DNA from: Urinicoccus timonensis
GTDB taxonomy: Bacteria > Bacillota > Clostridia > Tissierellales > Peptoniphilaceae
DNA: 33,177 nt
Direction: 5' to 3'
Assembly: GCF_900232945.1 (NCBI RefSeq)
Contig: NZ_OCTU01000001.1
Span: 704,302-737,478 of the forward strand
Of this stretch, positions 8,027-17,291 are shown piece after piece. The position numbers and the translations under genes were made by a program. The stretch's first letter is position 1. Every line of letters starts with the position of its first letter. The notes under the pieces are model-generated. The model was given only the letters and a program-made list of their open reading frames with translations. It made no database searches and was not told the DNA's origin.

Positions 8027-9582
8027 GCGTCTTCCCTCCCTAACATAAGAGTAATGAATGGATTGAAGTATCCTTCGGTTTTCTTGGCAACACCTTCAAG
8101 ACCTTTACCGCCATCGCGAGCTCTCTTAACATCACCAAATTTACCTTCTTCAATAGTTTTGAAGATTCCATCTTTTTCAATTTGAACTAAAAGATCGTCG
8201 GCCTTGTCCATAACTTCATGGGCACGTTGTTCCATCATACCGCCGGCTTTAAATTCAATTTCATCCCCTAGGTCTCTCATGTTGTTGAAGATGTATTCAG
8301 CATTTTCAATTCCTAGGTAACGGTCGTGTAAGTGAGGTGTATGAACAGCTTCTGTCCACATACCTAATAATTGTAGACCTTGTTTTGTAATGATTGAAAC
8401 GATGTTAAACAAAGCATCTTGAATATGGCCTCGGATAATGTTTCCTGTCATGAATTTTGTTGGAGGCATGTATTTTAAAGGTGCATCAGGGAAGATTTGT
8501 CTTGCCATTTGTGCTTGGGCTAATTCGTAGACGAATCCGTTGGTAATGTCTGGATCCATTTCGAAACAGTGACCCAGACCCATTTGTTCTTCTGGAAGTC
8601 CTGCTTTTAAGGCAAATTGTTCGTTCATGTATTGAGAAGCAAGTACAGTATGGGCTTCTTCAAAGGCATCAGCTGTTGTTAAATAGTTATCTTCACCAGT
8701 GTTGATAATAATTCCTGCATAACCATTGATTACACGAGAGAAGTATTGGTCAACTAGGGTACGTTGCATGTTGATATCACGGAAGAGGATTCCATAAAGA
8801 GCGTCATTTAACATAACGTCTAGACGTTCCATGGCTCCCATTGCAGCGATTTCTGGCATACAAAGTCCTGAACAGTAGTTACAGATTCGGACGTATTTTC
8901 CGCCTTCTCTTTCTGCAACTTCATCTAGGGCTTCACGCATTAAGCGGAAGTTTTCTTGAGTTGCATAGGTTCCCCCAAATCCTCCTGTTGGAGCATGGTA
9001 GGGAACAAAGTCCAATAAGGATTGTCCTGTTGTACGGATTACAGCTACGATATCTGCACCTTCAAGAGCGGCTGATTTAGCTTGAACAATATCTTCGTAG
9101 ATGTTACCAGTTGCTACGATAACATATAACCAAGGTTGTTCTCCTTCGCCAACTCGATCGATGTATTCTTTACGTTTATCTCTAGCTGCATCTACAACCT
9201 TCATGCGTTCTTTAGCTAATTCAAAGATTTTTTCTTTTACTTCTTCTAGAGGATGTTCTTTTAATTCTAATAGGTTTAAGTTACCTGCTGCAACATCTTC
9301 TGCAATTTCTTGTGGGCTCATGCCAGTTTCAATCATGGCATTTCCTAAGTAATAACTTATCCCACGGCCCAATTTGCCTTCGTCGTGAATTTGGTCAACG
9401 ACAACATTTGGCATTGGAACTTTGTCTTGGTCTTCGCCATCAATTCCAAAAAGTCTAAGAACGGCTCTTTCTGTAGATACTGTTGTATGTGCATCAATAA
9501 ATTCTTGCACTTGGTCAGCAATACGGGCCGCAGCACTTCTTGAAGAATCAATTAGTTTTTGGTCTAAATTTAGTTTCCCCAT
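8023..9582 (-). CDS. kamD: Lysine 5,6-aminomutase, alpha subunit
   Basis: The large catalytic TIM-barrel subunit of lysine 5,6-aminomutase works with KamE in the cytoplasm to make 3,5-diaminohexanoate from beta-lysine. From ATG 9582 it has 519 residues, close to the family length of about 516. It begins MGKLNLDQKL and carries conserved stretches such as GGFGGTYATQENFRLMREA and MPPTKFMTGNI. The 9582 start has GGATGG as RBS. An in-frame ATG at 9597 inside the end of kamC would add five residues. Its 3' end overlaps kamE by 4 bp. Confidence 0.96.
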   Translation of the reverse strand: MGKLNLDQKLIDSSRSAAARIADQVQEFIDAHTTVSTERAVLRLFGIDGEDQDKVPMPNVVVDQIHDEGKLGRGISYYLGNAMIETGMSPQEIAEDVAAGNLNLLELKEHPLEEVKEKIFELAKERMKVVDAARDKRKEYIDRVGEGEQPWLYVIVATGNIYEDIVQAKSAALEGADIVAVIRTTGQSLLDFVPYHAPTGGFGGTYATQENFRLMREALDEVAEREGGKYVRICNYCSGLCMPEIAAMGAMERLDVMLNDALYGILFRDINMQRTLVDQYFSRVINGYAGIIINTGEDNYLTTADAFEEAHTVLASQYMNEQFALKAGLPEEQMGLGHCFEMDPDITNGFVYELAQAQMARQIFPDAPLKYMPPTKFMTGNIIRGHIQDALFNIVSIITKQGLQLLGMWTEAVHTPHLHDRYLGIENAEYIFNNMRDLGDEIEFKAGGMMEQRAHEVMDKADDLLVQIEKDGIFKTIEEGKFGDVKRARDGGKGLEGVAKKTEGYFNPFITLMLGREDA

Positions 9583-9586
9583 TGTT

Positions 9587-11209
9587 TCACCATCCATTTT
9601 TTAAAGTTTTTTCAGCATACTCTATGACATCTTTCGGCAATCCCATAATTTTTCCAATTTGGATTGCATCTTTCGGTACATCGTTAGAACGAGGTACTTC
9701 TTTTAAGCGATAGTCCATATACTTATTTAATATTTTCAGTTTATCTTCAACATCTTGTTTGCTTTCGTCATCAAAGTCAAAGTCAGACAGTCCAATAACT
9801 TGTAAGTGTCGAACCCCTTCCAGGTCAGTGACCTTGTCAAAGTGGGTTGTTAAGACAGTAATGGCAGAAGCGCTTTGTAGCTTGTGGACAATAGATAAGC
9901 TAATGGCATACCCCTCAATAGGGTTGGTGCCACGGGCTAATTCATCAATTAAGATCAATCCGGGATCGGTACTCTTATCTAGGGCCTTGACTACTTGGGC
10001 GATTTCTGCACCAAAGGTGGACAAGCCTGAGTCTGTTGATTGTTCGTCGCCTATTGATGTGAATATATAGTCATTTAAACCCATTTCCATAGATTTTGCA
10101 GGAACAAGGATGCCACATTGACCTAAGTAAGCTAAAAGCCCTAAGAGCTTCAAACTGATTGTTTTACCTCCCATGTTGGCTCCTGTAATACAGGTTACTC
10201 CTTCTTCCACAGAGATGGAAATTGGTGTGAATGTTAAGTTGTTCTTTTGAAGATTGTGTTCAATCTTCGGATGTCTTCCCTCGCAAAGACTGATTCGATG
10301 TTCTTTTAGGATCTTTGGCTTTACCCCTTTTATTTCTAAAGAAAATTTTGCTTTAGCCAAGATCAAATCTAGGTTTGCAAGGTGGTGGATATTTGTTGTC
10401 AGTTCCTTGTTGTATTTGGCTATTTTAGCCGTTAATTCTCTACGAATATTAAACTCTTCACGTTCTTCAGCTTCTTTTAATTGGTCAATTTTTGCTTCCT
10501 GTTGGTAGAGTGAGTCTTCCTTCTTTAGTGTGTAGACTAGGTTAGAATAGGATTCTGAAGCGAAGGTTAGATAGGGGCAGTCTTCCACCCGTTTTTTTAA
10601 CTCTTCGTTACTCTTGGAAACAACAATTGATTGGTCAGGATTTAATGAAATTTGATAGTTTTCCTGGATCTTCTTTCGGTGGTTCCGAATGGCAATCCGC
10701 ACATCTCGATTGATTTTTGAAATTTCATCCCTGATTCTGGCCAGTTCTTCTGAATAGGAATCATAGAGATAAAAAGTATCTCTGGTAGATCCTTCAGGAT
10801 TCAAAACCTCAGTCAATTCTTGAATGGGCCGAATCTCTGTCTCTTCAAAAGAAGGTGCCTTGCTGGATTCAAGATAGGCTTTTAAATCATCTAGTAAAAA
10901 GACAAAAGCTTTTACTTCGAAAAGCTCAACTTCTGACAGGACGTTTTTTTCAACAGACCGTTGTATGGAAAAACGAATGTCCTTGCATAGACCCAATATT
11001 TCATCGAGTCGCATAGTTGAGTCTAGTGAAGCAAGATAGTTCATGTAGGCTTCTACTTGGTCCAGGGTTTTTTCCAAATATTCCTCAGCCCCTCTTGGAT
11101 AGGGCTTAATGGCTTTTTTATAGTCTAAACCAAAGGGTGTTTGGGTTGTAATCCTTTGTAAACACCAGGTGAAGTCTAGTACATCTTCAACTTTTTTTAC
11201 TCTTTTCAT
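9587..11209 (-). CDS. kamC: KamC, MutS-like ATPase of the lysine-fermentation operon
   Basis: The 540-residue protein has a MutS-type C-terminal ATPase: Walker A GANMGGKT (343-350), a conserved DEQSTDSGLSTFGAE block (388-402) and Walker B LILIDELARGTNP (D422, E423). It lacks the MutS mismatch-recognition domain. The N-terminal half (about 150-290) is charged and helical, like a MutS clamp/lever. Homologues accompany KamDE in known lysine-fermentation clusters, where their role is unproven. Recharging or reactivating the B12 mutase has been a natural guess. It overlaps the KamB-like gene by 4 bp (ATGA), so the two are probably co-translated. Confidence 0.88.
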   Translation of the reverse strand: MKRVKKVEDVLDFTWCLQRITTQTPFGLDYKKAIKPYPRGAEEYLEKTLDQVEAYMNYLASLDSTMRLDEILGLCKDIRFSIQRSVEKNVLSEVELFEVKAFVFLLDDLKAYLESSKAPSFEETEIRPIQELTEVLNPEGSTRDTFYLYDSYSEELARIRDEISKINRDVRIAIRNHRKKIQENYQISLNPDQSIVVSKSNEELKKRVEDCPYLTFASESYSNLVYTLKKEDSLYQQEAKIDQLKEAEEREEFNIRRELTAKIAKYNKELTTNIHHLANLDLILAKAKFSLEIKGVKPKILKEHRISLCEGRHPKIEHNLQKNNLTFTPISISVEEGVTCITGANMGGKTISLKLLGLLAYLGQCGILVPAKSMEMGLNDYIFTSIGDEQSTDSGLSTFGAEIAQVVKALDKSTDPGLILIDELARGTNPIEGYAISLSIVHKLQSASAITVLTTHFDKVTDLEGVRHLQVIGLSDFDFDDESKQDVEDKLKILNKYMDYRLKEVPRSNDVPKDAIQIGKIMGLPKDVIEYAEKTLKNGW

Positions 11210-12237
11210 GAAGATTCTCCCATCATGACATCCTCGACCGGTATTCCCTTTAAGGCATTTTCCATGGATTCTTTAAATTGGAAGGGCTCGAAGCGATAGC
11301 CTTGGGTTGCATAGGGGTTGACAGTTACCAAGACCAATTCCGACTTGTGGAAAATAGCCAGGTTTAAACCCTTGCGTTGGCATCTTTTGAGTTCTCTCTG
11401 GCTGACAAAAATTTTGGTTGCATCTTTAACAACAAAAATCATGTCTTGGAGTCGATCGGTTGCTTGCACCAAATCAACTAGGGTCTTAGTTGTTAAGGCC
11501 CCGGAAAGAACAACTATCTTACTGTCTTCTTTAAATTCTGCTGCAATTTTTCCTCCAGCATTTAAGCTGGTTTGCAGGGGAATTTCTCTTACTTCTCCCT
11601 CTTGGGAGATGATGCCATAACTATCACGATCGAGTAAATCTCCTATTTTATCCCGGTAAATATCAATGACCGGCAGTGAAAACAAGCTGGCAACATAGGC
11701 TGTCTTTTTGACAACTTCTGTCATAGATCGATGAACGCTGGCCCCAGCTGCTAGGACTGCACATTGAGTAATCTCAGGTGCGGCAGATGTCTTACGGTCA
11801 ATCGCGCCATCTAGGATGGCAAGTTTTGCTCCGTAGGCAATCATCTTGTCCAAAACGACTTTTGTCTCTGCTAGGGTTTGAGGTCCGGAAATTTGAATAT
11901 AACCATCATACTTAACTCGCCCTAATAGGACGGATCCTAGAGGAGTCTCGTAGGACGTCATCTCTAGGATTTCAACTACTGCATCTGAAAGTTTTAGTAA
12001 TTCCGTCGTTGTTGCAACGAGACTCCCTCTAGTTAAATATATTGTTGGCTTTTCTGTTTCCGTAACAATATCCATCCTTTCCCCATCACGACCGATGGAT
12101 GTAATCCCTACAGGAATTCCATCTTCATCGGCCATGCTGAGGATATGATTCAAGGTCACTGTCTTTCCTGAGTTCTTACTCATACCGATAATTGACATTG
12201 TCTGATATTTTTTTGTAACTTCCTCAAGAAAAGACAT
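11206..12237 (-). CDS. kamB: KamB-like P-loop protein of the lysine-fermentation operon
   Basis: A 343-residue protein of unproven function found next to kamC in lysine-fermenting bacteria. The N-terminus shows a nucleotide-binding loop GMSKNSGKT (18-26), spaced G-x5-G-K-T as in BioD-type P-loops. GITSIGRDGE and ILDGAIDRK (about 140-148) look like further nucleotide- or metal-contacting loops. It has no signal peptide or membrane segment. Its position between kamA and the mutase subunits, and its 4-bp overlap with kamC, suggest a KamBC pair serving one of the aminomutases, for example in cofactor loading. This role is inference. Confidence 0.8.
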   Translation of the reverse strand: MSFLEEVTKKYQTMSIIGMSKNSGKTVTLNHILSMADEDGIPVGITSIGRDGERMDIVTETEKPTIYLTRGSLVATTTELLKLSDAVVEILEMTSYETPLGSVLLGRVKYDGYIQISGPQTLAETKVVLDKMIAYGAKLAILDGAIDRKTSAAPEITQCAVLAAGASVHRSMTEVVKKTAYVASLFSLPVIDIYRDKIGDLLDRDSYGIISQEGEVREIPLQTSLNAGGKIAAEFKEDSKIVVLSGALTTKTLVDLVQATDRLQDMIFVVKDATKIFVSQRELKRCQRKGLNLAIFHKSELVLVTVNPYATQGYRFEPFQFKESMENALKGIPVEDVMMGESS

Positions 12238-12256
12238 GGTTCACCTCTAAATGTTC

Positions 12257-13495
12257 TTATTTGTTTCTTTCGTGACGGCGTAAGTGGGCTGGTTCTTGAG
12301 CTCTTACTTCATCACCTTTTAGTAATTCGCTAATACCATCGTCTGCTTCAGCTTCAGCATAGAATGGATCTTCATCAACAACATAGTTTGGTTCTGTGTA
12401 TGTTGTGATAACACCTTCGTAGTTTCTCAAGCAGATCTTGGTTGGAGATTGAGAAATAATATATTGTGGCATAACTGGAGTTTTTCCTCCTCCACCAGGA
12501 GCGTCAACTACGAAAGTTGGTACGCAGTATCCGGAAGTATGGCCACGTAAGCCTTCAATAATTTCAATACCTTTAGCAACTTTAGTTCTAAAGTGTTCAA
12601 TACCCATGGAAAGGTCACATTGGTAGATGTAGTAAGGACGAACGCGAATAGCAGCTAGTTTTTGTACTAGGGTTCTCATTGTTCTTACAGAGTCATTTAC
12701 ACCGCGAAGTAATACGGATTGGTTTCCTAGTGGAATACCTGCATCAGCTAATTTAGCACAAGCTTCAGCACTTTCTTTTGTGATTTCTTGTGGGTGGTTG
12801 AAGTGAGTGTTTAACCAGATTGGATGGTATTTTTTCAACATGTTAACTAAATCGTCAGTGATACGTTGTGGGCAAACAACTGGAGTTCTGGATCCAATAC
12901 GAATGATTTCAACGTGGTCGATTTTGCGAAGTTCGCTGATAACATATTCTAGACGTTCGTCAGATACCATTAAAGCATCCCCACCGGAAAGAAGTACGTC
13001 ACGAACAACAGGAGTCTTGCGGATGTAGTCGATACATGCATCTAGACGTTCTTTTGTTACACCGGAGTCATGGCTTCCTGCGAAACGACGACGTGTACAG
13101 TGTCTACAGTACATAGAGCACATGTCAGTGATTAAGAAAAGAACACGGTCTGGATAACGGTGAGTTAATCCTGGTACTGGTGAGTCTTCATCTTCACTTA
13201 GTGGGTCAGTCAAGTCAGATCCAGCAATGTGTGTTTCAAGAATTGTTGGAATAGCTTGTTTTCTGATTGGGTCATCTGGGTTAGATGGATCGATTAAACT
13301 TGCATAGTAAGGTGTAATACCCATACGGAATTTGTTTAGTACTTGTTGGATATCTTCTTTTTCTTCTTCAGTTAAGTCAAAAAGTTTTCCTAGAGTTTCA
13401 ACATCGTTAATACGATTTTGAACTTGCCAGTGCCAGTCATTCCATTGTTCATCTGTTACATCTTTGTAAAGTTCGATTTCTCTAAAATTTCTCAT
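12257..13495 (-). CDS. kamA: Lysine 2,3-aminomutase (radical SAM)
   Basis: Converts L-lysine to L-beta-lysine, the entry step of lysine fermentation, using SAM, a [4Fe-4S] cluster and PLP. The 412-residue length matches the family. The radical-SAM cysteines are C126, C130 and C133 in CSMYCRHC. The PLP lysine is K338 in PGGGGK. The two aspartates that bind the lysine amino group fit D294 (YQCDLSMG) and D331 (VVDAPGG). RBS AGGGGAG lies before the ATG, and the gene sits 20 nt after kdd. It needs Fe-S cluster supply, and a suf operon is present downstream in the window. Confidence 0.97.
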   Translation of the reverse strand: MRNFREIELYKDVTDEQWNDWHWQVQNRINDVETLGKLFDLTEEEKEDIQQVLNKFRMGITPYYASLIDPSNPDDPIRKQAIPTILETHIAGSDLTDPLSEDEDSPVPGLTHRYPDRVLFLITDMCSMYCRHCTRRRFAGSHDSGVTKERLDACIDYIRKTPVVRDVLLSGGDALMVSDERLEYVISELRKIDHVEIIRIGSRTPVVCPQRITDDLVNMLKKYHPIWLNTHFNHPQEITKESAEACAKLADAGIPLGNQSVLLRGVNDSVRTMRTLVQKLAAIRVRPYYIYQCDLSMGIEHFRTKVAKGIEIIEGLRGHTSGYCVPTFVVDAPGGGGKTPVMPQYIISQSPTKICLRNYEGVITTYTEPNYVVDEDPFYAEAEADDGISELLKGDEVRAQEPAHLRRHERNK

Positions 13496-13515
13496 TTTTT
13501 CTCCCCTTTATTTGC

Positions 13516-14553
13516 TTAGGCAAAAAGTTTTTCGTATAGATCTCTAAGTGGTTTACATTCTCTCATGATTTGAAGAGTGATTTCTCCATGGCCCTTAGTG
13601 TAACCATTACCAATCATCATGTTGACGTCTTTACCAACACCTTCAGCTCCTAAAGCTGCTTTAGTGAAGCTTGTAGCCATACTGAAGAAGTAAACAAGTC
13701 CGTCATCTTTTGTAGAAAGGATAGAAGCCATTTCAGTGTTTTCAACGTTTACACAGTTGATTACTACATCGCAAAGTTCTCCATTGGTAACTTCTTCGAT
13801 TTTCTTTAAAGTTCCAACAGCATCAGTAGCGTCTGCTTCTAAGCATACATCAGCAAGACCCATTTCTTTGATTTCTTTGAAACGAGTGTCATCATAGTTT
13901 AAGCAGATAACTTTACCTGTAGGTCCAACACGACGTTTTGCTTCGTATAAGCAAAGCATACCAGCTTTACCAGGTCCACCAATAACTGCAACAGTTTCGC
14001 CAGATTTAGCAATTTTAGCAGTTTGTGCTGGAGCACCTGCAACGTCAAGTACAGAAAGTACAAGATTTTCTGGTAGGTCACTTGGAATCTTGGCATAGAT
14101 ACCAGATTCAAAAAGAATAGCCTTACCTTTGATATCTACTTGGTCGATTTCTGGACGAATTTCAATGATTTCGTCAATGCGAAGTGGAGTTAAGGAAAGA
14201 GAAACTAAAGTAGCAATTTTGTCGCCAACTTTAAGGTCTGTTTTTCCTTCTAGAGCAGGTCCAACTTCTTCAACAGTACCAATAAGCATTCCACCGGATC
14301 CAGTTACTGGGTTTTGGTGTTTACCACGGTCTTCAACGATTTTTAAGATGCTTTTTTTAGTTTCTTCAACATCTTTACCTGCAGCGTTGTAGATTTGAGT
14401 AAAGGATGCAGAGTCAATGTTTAAAGTTTGTACATCAATTCTAATTTCGTTGTCGTAGATTTCCATGTCGTTATCTACTTTGATTGCTGGTTGTGGTAGT
14501 ACATTTTTAGGTTCAATAACCCGGTGAGTACCGTATTTGTTTCCTTTTTTCAT
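13516..14553 (-). CDS. kdd: L-erythro-3,5-diaminohexanoate dehydrogenase
   Basis: NAD+-dependent oxidative deamination of 3,5-diaminohexanoate to 3-keto-5-aminohexanoate, the step after KamDE. The 345-residue protein begins MKKGNKYGTHRVIEP, typical of Kdd. It contains the family's NAD-binding loop IGGPGKAG (191-198) within a Rossmann domain. ATG 14553 is chosen, with AAGGAG about 10 nt upstream. A GTG four codons earlier falls inside that RBS and is rejected. The NADH produced links the pathway to redox sensing by Rex. Confidence 0.95.
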   Translation of the reverse strand: MKKGNKYGTHRVIEPKNVLPQPAIKVDNDMEIYDNEIRIDVQTLNIDSASFTQIYNAAGKDVEETKKSILKIVEDRGKHQNPVTGSGGMLIGTVEEVGPALEGKTDLKVGDKIATLVSLSLTPLRIDEIIEIRPEIDQVDIKGKAILFESGIYAKIPSDLPENLVLSVLDVAGAPAQTAKIAKSGETVAVIGGPGKAGMLCLYEAKRRVGPTGKVICLNYDDTRFKEIKEMGLADVCLEADATDAVGTLKKIEEVTNGELCDVVINCVNVENTEMASILSTKDDGLVYFFSMATSFTKAALGAEGVGKDVNMMIGNGYTKGHGEITLQIMRECKPLRDLYEKLFA

Positions 14554-14582
14554 AAGATCAATCACTCCTTATTAAATATTTT

Positions 14583-15242
14583 TTATTTCATAGCAGGAAG
14601 GTCGTCTGGAACAATTAGTTCACAACCTGTTGCTGCTTTGATTTCATCTAAAGTTACATCTTCAGCTAGTTCAAGTAATTCTAAGCCGTGTTCAGTTGGT
14701 TTCATAACGCCCATTTCAGTGATAATCAAAGAAACGCAGTTACGACCAGTCATTGGAAGGCTACATTCTTTAAGGATTTTGTGGTTTCCTTTTTGAGTGT
14801 GTTCCATGGCAATAATTACATGCTTTGCTCCAGATACAAGGTCCATTGCTCCACCCATTCCTGGAACCATTTTTCCTGGAATCATGTAGTTAGCAAGGTT
14901 TCCTTTTTCGTCAACTTGTAAGGCTCCTAAAACAGTGTAGTCAACGTGGCCTCCACGGATTAGACCGAAACTTACATCACTTCCGAAGAAGCAACCAAAA
15001 GGTCTAATGGTAGCAGCTCCACCACCTGCATCAATTAGGTAGGGATCTTCTTCGCCTTCTTTAGGTTTTTGTCCTGCACCTGTGTATCCATTTTCTGAGT
15101 CGAATACTACATGTACATCGTCTGGAATATAGTGAGATACAAGTGTTGGAAGACCAATCCCTAAGTTTACAATATCGCCATCGTCAAATTCTTTGGCTAC
15201 ACGTTTTGCTATGAATTCTTTAATTTGTTGTTTATCTTTCAT
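14583..15242 (-). CDS. atoA: Butyrate/acetoacetate CoA-transferase, subunit B
   Basis: This 219-residue subunit carries the catalytic glutamate E50 in the SENG motif (DSENGYTG) of class I CoA-transferases. In lysine fermentation the enzyme is expected to move CoA from butyryl-CoA to acetoacetate released by Kce, forming acetoacetyl-CoA and butyrate. It overlaps the A subunit by 11 bp, so the subunits are translationally coupled. The true acyl substrate cannot be read from sequence alone. Confidence 0.92.
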   Translation of the reverse strand: MKDKQQIKEFIAKRVAKEFDDGDIVNLGIGLPTLVSHYIPDDVHVVFDSENGYTGAGQKPKEGEEDPYLIDAGGGAATIRPFGCFFGSDVSFGLIRGGHVDYTVLGALQVDEKGNLANYMIPGKMVPGMGGAMDLVSGAKHVIIAMEHTQKGNHKILKECSLPMTGRNCVSLIITEMGVMKPTEHGLELLELAEDVTLDEIKAATGCELIVPDDLPAMK

Positions 15243-15906
15243 TCGTTAATGGACTCCCTTCAACAATATAATCGACGACGACACCTGGTGTTACCATCTC
15301 ATTGCTGTCGATTCCCCCAATGTCTACTAAATGGTCTGCTTCCATAATAACTGTGTCTGCAGCAAAGGCCATAACTCCATTAAAGTTTAATGCAGATCCT
15401 CTGTATTTAGTGTTTCCATATTTGTCAACTTCATGTCCACATAATAAGGCAAAATCAGCATGCAGTGGTTCTTCAAGGATGTATTTCTTTCCTTGAACTT
15501 CAACAATTTGTTTGCCTTCTTCGATTTCAGGAATTCCAACGCCAGTGCCTGTTAAGACACCACCCAGGCCATATCCGCCTGCACGAATTCTTTCAGCCAA
15601 AGTTCCTTGGGGTACCAAGGTTACTTTTGTTTCATTTTCATTCATTTGGCGACCAGTTTCTTTGTTGGTTCCAATATGAGATGCAATGACGTGTTTAACT
15701 TTTTTCTTGGCAATTAACAGTCCAACACCATAGTCAATGTAGGCTGTATCGTTGCCGATGATTGTTAAATCCTTAAGGTCTGTTTCATTTGCAATGTAGT
15801 TGATGATGTTATGTGGAGTTCCGCAACCAAGGAAGCCCCCGATCATAAGAGTATCCCCATCTTTAATTTTTGAAACAGCTTCTTTAACGCTTATAACTTT
15901 ATCCAT
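15232..15906 (-). CDS. atoD: Butyrate/acetoacetate CoA-transferase, subunit A
   Basis: The 224-residue alpha subunit of a class I CoA-transferase, with the glycine-rich GGFLGCGTP loop (23-31) and the conserved PQGTLAERIRAGG block (about 99-111) that bind CoA. It pairs with the B subunit downstream. RBS AGGGAGG precedes ATG 15906. Its place between kce and kdd supports a role in recycling acetoacetate within lysine degradation. It was formerly annotated in other genomes as 3-oxoacid or acetate CoA-transferase. Confidence 0.92.
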   Translation of the reverse strand: MDKVISVKEAVSKIKDGDTLMIGGFLGCGTPHNIINYIANETDLKDLTIIGNDTAYIDYGVGLLIAKKKVKHVIASHIGTNKETGRQMNENETKVTLVPQGTLAERIRAGGYGLGGVLTGTGVGIPEIEEGKQIVEVQGKKYILEEPLHADFALLCGHEVDKYGNTKYRGSALNFNGVMAFAADTVIMEADHLVDIGGIDSNEMVTPGVVVDYIVEGSPLTNER

Positions 15907-15933
15907 AAAAACCTCCCTAAATCATGGTTAAAA

Positions 15934-16758
15934 CTATTTAGATAATGGTTTTAAACTTAAAATTTCACGAGCTTCAGCTGGAGTTGCAACTTCACGGCCT
16001 AATAATTTAGCCATGTCTACAACCTTCTTAACTAATTCTCCGTTTGATTTTGCTAAAACACCTTTTTCAAGGTAAACATTATCTTCGAATCCAACCCGGG
16101 CATGTCCACCCATAATGATTGCTAAGCAAGCCATTGGGATTTGATAACGACCAACGCCACCAACAGTCCAAGTAGATCCTTCTGGGATTGAGGTTGACAT
16201 AATCACTAGGTCTCTTGCACTTGCTGTCATTTGTACACCAAGTACAAAGTCAAAGTGCATAGGAGCCTTAATAAAACCTTGTTTGTGGTAACGGACAGCA
16301 AGGTCTACCATTCCTTTGTCAAAAACTTCAATTTCAGGTTTTACCCCACGTTCAATCATAATCTTACCGAAGTTTTTAATGGTATTTTCTGTATTAATGA
16401 AGATTTCGTCTCCACCAAAGTTTAAAGTACCACAGTCTAGTGTTGCCATTTCTGGTCCGAGTTCAGTTGGTTCAAGACGTTCAAGGTCTGTCATTCCTAC
16501 TGCTCCACCAGTGGATGGTTGAATAATAACATCTGGGCAAACTTCGCGGATTGCATCCATACATTCTTTAAAGCGAGCCTTGCTTTGAGTTGGAGTCCCA
16601 TCATCTTCACGTACGTGTAAGTGGATGATACTAGCCCCAGCATCATAAGCTGACTTAGCTTCTCTTTGAATTTCTTCTACAGTATATGGAACGTTTGGAT
16701 TTTGCTCTTTTGTAACTTCAGCTCCACAAATGGCTGCTGTAATAATTAATTTTTCCAT
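15934..16758 (-). CDS. kce: 3-keto-5-aminohexanoate cleavage enzyme
   Basis: A zinc enzyme of the BKACE (DUF849) family that converts 3-keto-5-aminohexanoate plus acetyl-CoA to 3-aminobutyryl-CoA plus acetoacetate. Its 274 residues show the metal site H46 and H48 in IIHLHVRE and the glutamate of VGFEDN (E225), with E14 near the start as in the characterised enzyme. ATG 16758 is preferred, with AAAGGAAC as RBS. A TTG six codons earlier overlaps kal and is less likely. It begins 2 nt after the kal stop. Confidence 0.95.
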   Translation of the reverse strand: MEKLIITAAICGAEVTKEQNPNVPYTVEEIQREAKSAYDAGASIIHLHVREDDGTPTQSKARFKECMDAIREVCPDVIIQPSTGGAVGMTDLERLEPTELGPEMATLDCGTLNFGGDEIFINTENTIKNFGKIMIERGVKPEIEVFDKGMVDLAVRYHKQGFIKAPMHFDFVLGVQMTASARDLVIMSTSIPEGSTWTVGGVGRYQIPMACLAIIMGGHARVGFEDNVYLEKGVLAKSNGELVKKVVDMAKLLGREVATPAEAREILSLKPLSK

Positions 16759-16760
16759 AT

Positions 16761-17144
16761 TTAGTTCCTTTGACAATCTTTTGGAGTAACACAGATACCT
16801 TTTGCTTTACATACGATTTCTGGTTCTTCCAAAACATCACAAGCTGATGCAGAGATGTCAGGTCTAGATGTAATTACCTTGCGAGCTTCAAATTCCATTT
16901 TTCTAGAAGTGTTACCTTTTTCAGAAATGTAACCTACAGCTTCAATATAGTCTCCAGCGTGAACAGGTGCTAAGAAGTCTACATCAGTGTATTTGAAGAA
17001 TAAACCTTCATCCCCATCTTCACGAATCAATAGTTCTGTAGCAACATCGCCAAATAAGGCTAACATGTGTGCACCGTCAACTAAGTTTCCACCGTAATGA
17101 GCGTCTCCTGCACTCATTCTTAAACGAATCATAACTTTTTCCAT
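16761..17144 (-). CDS. kal: 3-aminobutyryl-CoA ammonia-lyase
   Basis: A small hotdog-fold enzyme that eliminates ammonia from 3-aminobutyryl-CoA to give crotonyl-CoA, which then feeds butyrate formation. With ATG 17144 and RBS AGGAGG it has 127 residues, the family length. It reads [19 protein letters not shown] at the N-terminus, a stretch shared by Kal proteins. A longer in-frame extension upstream has no RBS and lies in the riboswitch leader. It is the first gene of the operon. Confidence 0.94.
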   Translation of the reverse strand: MEKVMIRLRMSAGDAHYGGNLVDGAHMLALFGDVATELLIREDGDEGLFFKYTDVDFLAPVHAGDYIEAVGYISEKGNTSRKMEFEARKVITSRPDISASACDVLEEPEIVCKAKGICVTPKDCQRN

Positions 17145-17291
17145 AATAACCTCCTGAAATTCATAAAATACGTTTTCACAACAGGATTTCCTAGAAACCT
17201 TTGAGCGAAGATTTCTGGCCTTGTCTAGCAAGATCCACCCTGTCTACTCAACAAACGCCTATGAGCATTGAACTCTAAGTTCAAACATGAC
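17145..17291 (-). promoter_or_regulatory. 5' leader between the riboswitch terminator and kal
   Basis: About 147 nt without a gene. It holds a 7-bp hairpin TTGAACT-3 nt-AGTTCAA (17268-17284) and the kal RBS at its end. No second terminator is seen. An AGGGTGG string near 17235 recalls a T-box but lacks the rest of that motif. Confidence 0.5.

Noticed and set aside
17229..17245. AGGGTGG string on the minus strand resembling a T-box
   Set aside because: No following ACCGCG, specifier loop or antiterminator structure. The leader is already explained by the lysine riboswitch.
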